The notes under the pieces were generated by a model. The model had not been told where the DNA came from, did no database searches, and saw only the letters and a program-made list of their open reading frames with translations. Shown piece by piece: positions 46,951 to 53,482 of a stretch of 64,000 bases of DNA (within the stretch, counting starts at the first letter, position 1; each line of letters opens with the position of its first letter). Both the position numbers and the translations under genes were made by a program. The stretch is from Erwinia pyrifoliae DSM 12163. GTDB lineage: Bacteria > Pseudomonadota > Gammaproteobacteria > Enterobacterales > Enterobacteriaceae. The stretch spans positions 879,435 through 943,434 of the forward strand of contig NC_017390.1 of NCBI RefSeq assembly GCF_000026985.1, given 5' to 3'.

Positions 46951-48452
46951 TGCCGGTACAGGATCGCGTGCAGCGGCATGCGGCAAAAAAGCCCCATGAC
47001 GATGCGCTGAATATCGATGGCGAGACGCTAAGCTGGCTGCAGCTGTGGCAAAGTTCAAACGCGTTGTATCAGCATCTTTGCAGGCTGTCGTTAGCCACGG
47101 GCGTGGTGGCGATCGCCAGCGCTAACGATATCACCTTTCCCGTTGCCTGGCTGGCGGCCACCGCCCGGCCGTTTACGGCGGTGGTTATCGATCCGCTGAC
47201 GCCGGAAGATAATCTGCGCGACATATTGAATCGCCTGAAACCGGACCTGCTGCTGCTGCAACGCCAGAATCACCGGCTGATCGCGCTGGCGCAGCGGCTG
47301 GAGATCCGCTGGCTGGCGCTGGATGGCTGGCAGCATGCGCAGCCGGTCGCCGACGATGACGCTTTCTGCGCGGATATGCAGGCGGCAACGCCGTTTCTGA
47401 TCGGCTTTACCTCCGGCACCACCCGTCTGCCAAAGGCGTTTATCCGCTCGCGTCGATCCTGGCGTTGCAGCTTTGAAAACGGTGTGGAGATCTTCCGGCT
47501 GGCGCATGCCCCGTCAACGCTGTTCCCCGGCCCGCTGTCGCACGGTATCGGGCTTTACTGCCTGAATGAAACCCTGTATGCGGGCGGCTGTTTTTACAGC
47601 ACCGCGCGCTGGCAGCCGCAGGCGGTGCTGATGCTATTGGCGCAGCAGCAGATTGAGCGCCTGGTGGTGGTGCCGACGATGATCGCCGGGCTGGCCGCCG
47701 CCGCCGCGCAGTCAGATTATCCCGGCTTGCGCTCTCTGCTCAGCGCCGGAGCCAAGCTGGAGCTTAATCACTGGCGTCTGGCGAGGGCGTTGTTCCCGCA
47801 GGCGGTGATGCAGGAGTATTACGGCGCCTCCGAGCTGGGCTTTGTTGCCGTCTCCACCCTCGATGATGACAACATCAGCACATCGCTGGCCAGCGTCGGG
47901 CAGGCTTTTCCCGCGACGGAAATCACCATCCGCAATGACGAGGGTGAATTATTGCCCGCCGGGCAGCCGGGCACTATCTGGCTGGCCAGTGAACAGATTA
48001 TCGACGGCTATTTATGGGGCGATGACGACAGCGCCTTCAAAAAACGGCCGTGGGGAGCCACGGTTGCCGATATCGGTTATCTCGACGCGCAGCAGCGCCT
48101 GCATATTATCGGCCGCCGGGGAAATATGATCCTCAGCGGTGGCAATAATATCTATCTGTCTGAAGTTGAATCAGTGATTAAAAGCCTGCCCGGCGTGACG
48201 GAAGCGGTGGTGATTGCGGTCGATGATGCTTATCTGGGGAAAAAAATGGTGGCGGTGATTGAAGCCGCTGACGATGTTATCCACCAGCTGCCGCAGCAAA
48301 GTTGCCCGTTGCTGGCAAAATACAAACTGCCGCGTCACTACTACCAGATTAAACGCTGGCCGCTAACGTCGGGCGGGAAAATCAAACGCGCCGAGCTGGA
48401 ACAGAGGATCAAAGATGGCAGCTATACAGAGCTTACTGAATTATCAGCCTGA
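46950..48452 (+). CDS. AMP-dependent acyl-CoA synthetase/ligase (YhfT-like)
   Basis: Activates a carboxylic acid to its CoA thioester through an acyl-adenylate. The 500-aa protein has core motifs A3 FTSGTTRLPKAF, A5 YYGASELG, A7 IGYLDAQQRLHIIGR, A8 GNMILSGGNNIYLSEVE and the catalytic lysine in TSGGKIKRAEL. It is compact for a fatty-acid ligase. In Bacillus, yhfT (ligase) and yhfS (thiolase) sit with bioY-like yhfU, as here, so the acid may be biotin- or pimelate-related. That link is inference. Confidence 0.8.
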   Translation: MPVQDRVQRHAAKKPHDDALNIDGETLSWLQLWQSSNALYQHLCRLSLATGVVAIASANDITFPVAWLAATARPFTAVVIDPLTPEDNLRDILNRLKPDLLLLQRQNHRLIALAQRLEIRWLALDGWQHAQPVADDDAFCADMQAATPFLIGFTSGTTRLPKAFIRSRRSWRCSFENGVEIFRLAHAPSTLFPGPLSHGIGLYCLNETLYAGGCFYSTARWQPQAVLMLLAQQQIERLVVVPTMIAGLAAAAAQSDYPGLRSLLSAGAKLELNHWRLARALFPQAVMQEYYGASELGFVAVSTLDDDNISTSLASVGQAFPATEITIRNDEGELLPAGQPGTIWLASEQIIDGYLWGDDDSAFKKRPWGATVADIGYLDAQQRLHIIGRRGNMILSGGNNIYLSEVESVIKSLPGVTEAVVIAVDDAYLGKKMVAVIEAADDVIHQLPQQSCPLLAKYKLPRHYYQIKRWPLTSGGKIKRAELEQRIKDGSYTELTELSA

Positions 48453-49611
48453 GGATGACCGGCAGCCGGTGATTGTGGCCGCCCGCCGTACTCCTGTCGG
48501 CAGGGCTTATGGTTCTCTGGCCAGCGTGCCGCCGGAGGCGCTGCTGGCCCCGCTGTTTAACAAACTGCTGCCAGCAGGTATGACGGCGATTGATGAGGTG
48601 ATTATCGGCAACGCCACCGGCGGCGGCGGCAATATTGCGCGGCTGGCGGCGCTGGCGGCGGGCGTGCCGATGACCGTGCCTGCCGTAACGGTGGACAGGC
48701 AGTGCGGCTCCGGGCTGGAAGCGGTGATTAACGCCTGTCGGCTGGTGCAGGCCAGGGCGGGCGAATGCTATCTGGCCGGCGGCGTAGAGAGCGTCAGCAA
48801 CGCGCCCTGGCGGGTGGAGAAGCCCGCCACGCTAAAGCAGATGCCGCGCTTTTACCCTCGTGCACGTTTTTCACCGGATGAGATCGGCGATCCGGACATG
48901 GGCATCGCCGCGGAAAACGTCGCGCGTCAGTGCGCCATCAGCCGGGAACGCCAGGATCGCTTTGCGCTGCGCAGCCACCAGCGCGCGCTGGCCGCCGCGC
49001 AGCAGGGCGCATTCCGTGAGGAGATCGTCCCGCTTAACCTGGGCCATTGCCTGGTCGAAAATGACGAGTGCCCGCGCCCCGGCACCTCGCTGGCGCAGCT
49101 GGCGGCATTACCGCCGGTATTTGCCGCCGATGGCTCGGTGACGGCGGGTAACTGCTGTCCGCTGAATGACGGGGCTGCGCTGCTGCTGGTGATGAGCCGA
49201 CGCAGGGCGCGGGAGTGCGGATTTACCCAGGGGCTGCTGTTTGCCGATGCCTGTAGCGCAGGCGTTGACCCGAATTTACTTGGCCTCGGCCCGGTTCCCG
49301 CCACGGAAAAACTGCTGCGGCGTCAGCCGGGCCTGACGCTGGACGGGGTTGAGGTCATTGAGTTCAATGAAGCCTTTGCCGCCCAGGTGCTGGCATCGGT
49401 TGATGCACTGGGTATAGATGAACACAGGATCAACCAGCAGGGGGGCGCTATTGCTTTGGGGCATCCGTACGGCGCTTCCGGGGCGATAATGGTGACGCGG
49501 CTGTTCAGCCAGCTGGTCAGCCAGCGGCAGAGCGAAGGCTACGGCCTGGCGATGCTGGGAATAGCTGGCGGGCTGGGGCTGAGCGCATTGTTTAAGGGCG
49601 TGCAGCTGTAA
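48415..49611 (+). CDS. Thiolase-family acyltransferase (YhfS-like) lacking the second catalytic Cys
   Basis: A thiolase-fold protein of 398 aa. The acylated cysteine is present in VDRQCGSGLEAV (near 87-100), as are NEAFAAQVLA and GGAIALGHPYGASGA with its histidine. The C-terminal motif, normally CxGGGxG with the second catalytic Cys, reads LGIAGGLG, so Cys is replaced by Gly. Catalysis may differ from classical thiolases. The start at ATG 48415 overlaps the ligase gene by 38 bp; an in-frame GTG at 48472 would remove the extra N-terminal 19 residues, which have no family support. Confidence 0.78.
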   Translation: MAAIQSLLNYQPEDDRQPVIVAARRTPVGRAYGSLASVPPEALLAPLFNKLLPAGMTAIDEVIIGNATGGGGNIARLAALAAGVPMTVPAVTVDRQCGSGLEAVINACRLVQARAGECYLAGGVESVSNAPWRVEKPATLKQMPRFYPRARFSPDEIGDPDMGIAAENVARQCAISRERQDRFALRSHQRALAAAQQGAFREEIVPLNLGHCLVENDECPRPGTSLAQLAALPPVFAADGSVTAGNCCPLNDGAALLLVMSRRRARECGFTQGLLFADACSAGVDPNLLGLGPVPATEKLLRRQPGLTLDGVEVIEFNEAFAAQVLASVDALGIDEHRINQQGGAIALGHPYGASGAIMVTRLFSQLVSQRQSEGYGLAMLGIAGGLGLSALFKGVQL

Positions 49612-49612
49612 A

Positions 49613-50395
49613 TCAGCGCCCCTGCCACTGCGCGGCGCGCCGTTCGGCAAACGCACGCAGGCTTTCCTGGTAATCCTCGCTGCGCTGTAACTGCTGCAAC
49701 TCCCTGTCGCTCTGCTGGCTGATATCGGCTGCCAGCGCCTGGTTCAGCAGGGCATTGCAGGCCTGTACCGCCAGCGGCGCGGCCTGGTTGAGGCGTTCAG
49801 CCAGCGCCAGCGCGGCGTCTGCCAGCCGTTCTGCATTCACCACCTGGTTAAATAAGCCCAGCGCCAGTGCGCGCCTGGCATCCATCGCTTCTCCGGTCAG
49901 TAGCAGCTCACGCGCAATATTCGGCGGCAGAAGCGCTGCCAGCTGGCTAATGGCTCCGCCCAGCGGCAGCAGTCCGTGGCGCACTTCCGGCAGAGCGATA
50001 TGCACCTGCTCGCTGGCGACGATAAAATCACACGCCAGCGCCATCTCCAGCCCGCCGCCCATAGCATGGCCGTTGAGCGCCGCAATCCAGATTTTACGCC
50101 GTGGCAGATGCTGGAGCGGATGATAGCCGCCGCTGGAGTTACGCAGCCCCTCACCGCCGTGGGAGAACGCTACGTGCAGATCTGCGCCGCTGCAAAACGC
50201 CTCGCCGCCAGCGGTCAGGATAACCGTACGCACCGCCGACTGCCGTTCGCACCAGTTCAGCCACTGCTCCAGCTCGCCAACCATCTGCGCATTATAGGCA
50301 TTGCGCCGGGCAGGGCGATTCAGCGTCAGGCGCACCACATGCTCAGCCGGGCGATCGCACAGCACCAGTCGGGTTATCGGTTTATCAGCATTCAT
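49613..50395 (-). CDS. Enoyl-CoA hydratase/isomerase family protein
   Basis: A crotonase-fold protein of 260 aa from ATG 50395 (MNADKPITRL); the frame extends to 50440. The oxyanion-hole segments are AFCSGADLH and NGHAMGGGLEMAL. The two glutamates used by hydratases are both present (GGGLEMA and LPEVRHG). It converges tail-to-tail with the thiolase gene, one base apart. With ligase, thiolase and an enoyl-reductase-like gene it fits a short beta-oxidation-like pathway, but no acyl-CoA dehydrogenase is present. Confidence 0.8.
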   Translation of the reverse strand: MNADKPITRLVLCDRPAEHVVRLTLNRPARRNAYNAQMVGELEQWLNWCERQSAVRTVILTAGGEAFCSGADLHVAFSHGGEGLRNSSGGYHPLQHLPRRKIWIAALNGHAMGGGLEMALACDFIVASEQVHIALPEVRHGLLPLGGAISQLAALLPPNIARELLLTGEAMDARRALALGLFNQVVNAERLADAALALAERLNQAAPLAVQACNALLNQALAADISQQSDRELQQLQRSEDYQESLRAFAERRAAQWQGR

Positions 50396-50471
50396 TACGG
50401 CTTTCGCTAAGGATTGGCAGACAGCGTGAGAGTGTATCACGCCGCAGTCTGCAACCCGGAAAGCGCCAACG

Positions 50472-50507
50472 AAAAAAAGGCAGGGGCGGTTAACTCCCTG
50501 TCTTTTT
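50472..50507 (-). terminator. Bidirectional Rho-independent terminator after the small ORF
   Basis: GGCAGGG (50479-50485) pairs with CCCTGTC (50496-50502). On the minus strand seven T follow (A run 50472-50478) and on the plus strand five T follow (50503-50507). It lies 17 bp beyond the stop of the minus-strand small ORF and would end its transcript. Confidence 0.75.
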
Positions 50508-50523
50508 CAAGTTCCTTCAACCC

Positions 50524-50619
50524 TTACGGGCGCCCGGTCAGTTGCTTAATGGTAACGATAATCAGCAAACTGACGTGCAGTATCTGCAACGTCAGCAGGA
50601 TTGCTCCCTGCGTTATCAC
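50524..50619 (-). CDS. Candidate small hydrophobic peptide (type I toxin-like)
   Basis: A 31-codon ORF from GTG 50619, or 33 codons from ATG 50625. AAGGAG at 50626-50631 is a strong ribosome site, 6 nt before the GTG but directly abutting the ATG, so GTG is preferred. The peptide starts MITQGA and is dominated by the hydrophobic run ILLTLQILHVSLLIIVTI, ending KQLTGRP. One short transmembrane helix with a charged tail is the layout of TisB/ZorO-like type I toxins. A terminator follows directly, and a plus-strand terminator 140 bp upstream suggests a divergent RNA. I do not recognise the sequence. It could instead be a leader peptide or chance. Confidence 0.45.
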   Translation of the reverse strand: MITQGAILLTLQILHVSLLIIVTIKQLTGRP

Positions 50620-50760
50620 CTGCATCTCCTTGATAAAGGAGCGTGCGCGCAGCCGGTGAATGCTGTTGGGCTACCCTTCACGGCGCGTACCGGTTGTTAG
50701 CAGGTACAGGCAGCACCGTTGCGCAAAGCGGCCACCAACCGCTGCGGAACAGGAATCAAC

Positions 50761-50785
50761 CCGGTCTTACAAACCGGTTTTTTTT
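50761..50785 (+). terminator. Plus-strand terminator of an unknown transcript
   Basis: CCGGT (50761-50765) pairs with ACCGG (50773-50777) around a 7-nt loop and is followed by eight T (50778-50785). No plus-strand protein gene precedes it, so it may end a small RNA of roughly 100 nt that runs divergently from the small hydrophobic ORF. Confidence 0.6.
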
Positions 50786-50914
50786 CGTCTTTACGCTGCC
50801 ATTTCCGCTATATTGAAGATGTTCACTCAGCCGTTTGCCCCGCATATGTGGCCGTGTATCAAGCCGATTTTCCCTGCTTTAAGTCGCGAATCCGTGCGCG
50901 CTTTAGAGTGGGAA

Positions 50915-50974
50915 AAAGTTGGTAGAAATATGGAGTGGTAAAAAACTTTCTAAGATCAGTGAGATAGTTTTAGA
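50915..50974 (+). promoter_or_regulatory. Leader of CRISPR array 1
   Basis: AT-rich sequence directly before the first repeat. It shares with the array 2 leader a TGGTAGA block (50920-50926), an A-rich run about 12 bp later and a GTTTTAGA end (array 2: GTTCTAGA). This fixes the array orientation as plus strand. Confidence 0.75.
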
Positions 50975-51675
50975 GTGTTCCCCGCGTGAGCGGGGATAAA
51001 CCGCCTCGCGTCCGTGCGGGGCTTTGCTATCATTAGTGTTCCCCGCGTGAGCGGGGATAAACCGTTTATGACGCTGATTATTATCAGGCTAACCATGTGT
51101 TCCCCGCGTGAGCGGGGATAAACCGCCGGAAATTTATTTGTGAGTCGGGGAATTTGGGTGTTCCCCGCGTGAGCGGGGATAAACCGCGGGTTAAATGACG
51201 TCATGGCGACAGCATGAAGTGTTCCCCGCGTGAGCGGGGAATAAACCGAGTATCGAATAACGTTACCGTGGCCACCATCCGTGTTCCCCGCGTGAGCGGG
51301 GATAAACCGGGGAGAACTTGCTTATTATCTCAAACAAAGCGGTGTTCCCCGCGTAAGCGGGTATAAACCGCCGTGTTGAAGCCATTGGTGTTACCTCTAT
51401 TTGTGTTCCCCGCGTAAGCGGGGATAAACCGGACGTAACAGTAAATGCGCCGGTTCGCGACAAGTGTTCCCCGCGTGAGCGGGGATAAACCGAGGTTAGA
51501 AACGAACAAGTCGGCATCAACGCCGTGTTCCCCGCGTGAGCGGGGATAAACCGCTTTGATGATAATTTTCTTGCTTCTATTACTAGTGTTCCCCGCGTGA
51601 GCGGGGATAAACCGTCCCGCTTTCACACAGGCCGGGATTAGCCGCTGTGTTCCCCGCGCCAGCGGGGATAAACCG
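50975..51675 (+). CRISPR. CRISPR array 1, type I-E, 12 repeats and 11 spacers
   Basis: Repeats of 29 bp (GTGTTCC ... AAACCG) begin at 50975, 51036, 51097, 51158, 51219, 51281, 51342, 51403, 51464, 51525, 51586 and 51647, with spacers of 32 nt. The stem CCCCGC/GCGGGG encloses a GTGA tetraloop. Repeat 5 has an inserted A (30 bp); repeats 7 and 8 have GTAA, and repeat 7 also a G to T change in the tail. The last repeat (51647) reads GCGCCAGC and is degenerate, which marks the leader-distal end. No spacer could be assigned to a target by eye. Confidence 0.98.
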
Positions 51676-51754
51676 CTGGTACATTTATCCCTACCGTTCT
51701 ATGATTAATGCGAATCGCACGATCTGTGCTAATAGCATGATTAAGGAGGAGACC

Positions 51755-52009
51755 ATGTTAAGTTTTACCGCCAATCAGGCGAAAACGCAGTTTGGGGATT
51801 TGATGACCAAAGCGCAGCGTGAGCCGGTTAGCATCACCTGTAATGGCCGTCCTGCGGTTGTTGTCGTTCCTGCCGAAGATTACGCGGTGCTTGAACAGCT
51901 GAAGCTGGAGGCTTTACGAACCAGGCTGACCCGCTCCATAGCCCAGATGGAAGCCGGACAGGTTCACGATGGTGACGCGGTGTTCGACGAGTTGATGAAG
52001 GATCTGTAA
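51755..52009 (+). CDS. Phd/YefM-family antitoxin
   Basis: An 84-aa protein with the Phd N-terminus: SFTANQAKTQFGDLMTKAQREPVSITCNGRPAVVVVPAEDY. This dimerisation and DNA-binding domain (about 1-50) is followed by a helical tail that would neutralise the toxin. AAGGAGGA lies 4 nt before ATG 51755. The stop and the toxin start share one base. The frame reads back into the last CRISPR repeat, but that part is not coding. Confidence 0.9.
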   Translation: MLSFTANQAKTQFGDLMTKAQREPVSITCNGRPAVVVVPAEDYAVLEQLKLEALRTRLTRSIAQMEAGQVHDGDAVFDELMKDL

Positions 52010-52320
52010 TGGGAAAATTCACACTCACGGATGATGCTAAAGAGGATATGAAGGAAATAAGGGCATATTCTGTTCAGCAATGGAATAAGGAGGTGGCGAA
52101 AGTCTACCTGGAAGGGATGCGCCTTACCATGCAGATGCTGGCGAATCATCCTGATATTGGTGATGATGTCAGCGATCGGTTAGGGGCAGGGGTGCGCAGC
52201 TGGCTTTATCAAAGTCATCATCTGTACATTGTGTCGGCGAGTGCTGGCGTGACCGCGATCGGCATTCTGCACCAAACCCGCCTGCCATCGACATTGAAGA
52301 AGCGTGAAATTTCAGATTGA
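52009..52320 (+). CDS. ParE/RelE-superfamily toxin
   Basis: A 103-aa partner of the Phd-type antitoxin. The sequence FTLTDDAKEDMKEIRAYSVQQW, the central MLANHPDIGDD and the C-terminal strand VTAIGILHQTRLP are the ParE layout (gyrase-poisoning toxins). The module lies between CRISPR array 1 and cas3 on the plus strand. Phd-ParE pairing is common in enterobacteria. Confidence 0.85.
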   Translation: MGKFTLTDDAKEDMKEIRAYSVQQWNKEVAKVYLEGMRLTMQMLANHPDIGDDVSDRLGAGVRSWLYQSHHLYIVSASAGVTAIGILHQTRLPSTLKKREISD

Positions 52321-52415
52321 CACACAATTTAAATGACAGGCATTCGGTAAAACGTCCACTATGCCAAATTTCGTCAAAAAGGCGTAAAAAAGCCGGAATA
52401 ATCGGGCATTGAGCG

Positions 52416-52754
52416 TCATTTTAGTATGTTATAGCGGTAGAGTTGCTTGTCAAAGTCCTGCTTCATGCTGATGAAAAGCAGTATTTCGATATGTTCACCA
52501 TCGAAATCATAAAGCAAGCGATATTCGCTTTCCACATCAAGTCTTTCACGTAACATCAATCCGCGATCGGATAGATGTGCGTTAAAGCGGTATCTTTCAG
52601 GATCTTCCTTAATGTTTTTTATGGAGTCCATCAGGAGACGTTCAACCAAACTTGCCGCTTGTTGTGCCCCGATACTTCCGCTTTTAAATGATTCAATATC
52701 TTGTAAACATTGATACGCCATCGGCGCGACTGCGATTGAATACTGTTTTGACAC
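52416..52754 (-). CDS. RelE/ParE-superfamily toxin of a second module
   Basis: A 112-aa protein with SKQYSIAVAPMAYQCLQDI at the N-terminus, LRERLDVESEYRLLYDFDG in the core and a final ILLFISMKQDFD strand. This is the RelE-like mRNA interferase fold pattern, with a YRLLYDF strand and late basic and aromatic residues. It lies 14 bp after the antitoxin stop, so antitoxin comes first as usual. The assignment is by pattern and pairing. Confidence 0.7.
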   Translation of the reverse strand: MSKQYSIAVAPMAYQCLQDIESFKSGSIGAQQAASLVERLLMDSIKNIKEDPERYRFNAHLSDRGLMLRERLDVESEYRLLYDFDGEHIEILLFISMKQDFDKQLYRYNILK

Positions 52755-52768
52755 TCAATACCTCTCTG

Positions 52769-53038
52769 TTATTTTCTTGCGGCACGTAACCTCTCTACAA
52801 CGTCTTCAGGAGACATGCCTTTGCCATCTGCGATCTCCTTTTTAGCCATCATGGCCAGCTTAAAAAGGGCATTTATATTTCTTTCCTGCTCGATTTCTCT
52901 CAGTTCAGCCTGGCGTTCTGCTGCGGTCTGAATAAATAACTCTGCTACTCCGTTTTTCGTTATGTACATACCTCCTTCAAAACTTTGCGCATTTCCAAGA
53001 CTGTCTCTGGCGAGCTTCTGGGACATGGTCTGATTCAT
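52769..53038 (-). CDS. Antitoxin of the second toxin-antitoxin module
   Basis: An 89-aa protein from ATG 53038 (MNQTMSQKLARDSLGN). The middle reads MYITKNGVAELFIQTAAERQ, like the beta-strand and helix of Phd/YefM-type antitoxins. The C-terminus is helical and charged (GMSPEDVVERLRAARK). The frame extends to 53200 without support. A 20-bp palindrome (53100-53119) and a 10-bp direct repeat lie upstream and may be the operator. The ribosome site is weak. Confidence 0.65.
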   Translation of the reverse strand: MNQTMSQKLARDSLGNAQSFEGGMYITKNGVAELFIQTAAERQAELREIEQERNINALFKLAMMAKKEIADGKGMSPEDVVERLRAARK

Positions 53039-53482
53039 ATTTTTCTCACTTAAAATGAGATCCACTGGTGAGAGCAGCAATCTCTGTTCCTTGATGAAGG
53101 CTTTGCTACGTAGCAAAGCGGGTTTCTCACTTGCGCTGCGAGGGCATCGCATAGCTAAAGTATACCTCTGTGTGGTGGAATTGAGTACAAATTTATACAC
53201 GTATACATGGGCGGTTTCTTAATCCCTCTGCGGGAATACGGTAAAACGCCCATATTACCGAATCGCCGCACTTATCGGCCCCGTTGCTGTAGATAACCCT
53301 AAATGTCGTGGTTTTCGCCGAAGCCCTCTCCAACATTCATCTTAAATCGCATGATATTTTCATCAGATTTTTCTGAATTGTTCTATAGTTGTTACCAGGC
53401 GAGACGTGCTCAATACCCGCGTACCAGCTACTGACGGGTTGCCTGTCTTATTAATGGAATATAACGGTCGTAAAGGGAGCTT
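53039..53482. other. Regulatory region between the second TA module and cas3
   Basis: About 440 bp between divergent genes. The left part holds a palindrome (53100-53119) and repeats likely used by the TA module. The right part is AT-rich, with a TATAGT hexamer near 53390, and should contain the cas operon promoter. No gene is visible. Confidence 0.5.
53042..53132 (-). promoter_or_regulatory. Palindrome and direct repeats upstream of the second antitoxin
   Basis: GCTTTGCTACGTAGCAAAGC (53100-53119) is a perfect 20-bp palindrome. It is flanked by two copies of TTTCTCACTT (53042-53051 and 53123-53132). Such an arrangement upstream of an antitoxin gene suggests an autoregulatory operator. Confidence 0.4.

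Larger units (their letters stand above)
50396..50974. other. Intergenic region between the acyl-CoA cluster and CRISPR array 1
   Basis: About 580 bp that contain, from left to right, a bidirectional terminator (50472-50507), a candidate small hydrophobic ORF on the minus strand (50524-50619), a plus-strand terminator (50761-50785) and the CRISPR leader (about 50915-50974). The ORF at 50660-50941 has no recognisable content. Confidence 0.55.

Noticed and set aside
50660..50941. 93-codon plus-strand ORF before CRISPR array 1
   Set aside because: It runs through a clear Rho-independent terminator and into the CRISPR leader, with no recognisable content.
51330..51626. Repetitive ORFs inside CRISPR array 1, and similar ones at 61700-62774 in array 2
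   Set aside because: They are translations of the repeats (periodic GLSPxTRGT and RFIPAxAGNT peptides) and not genes.
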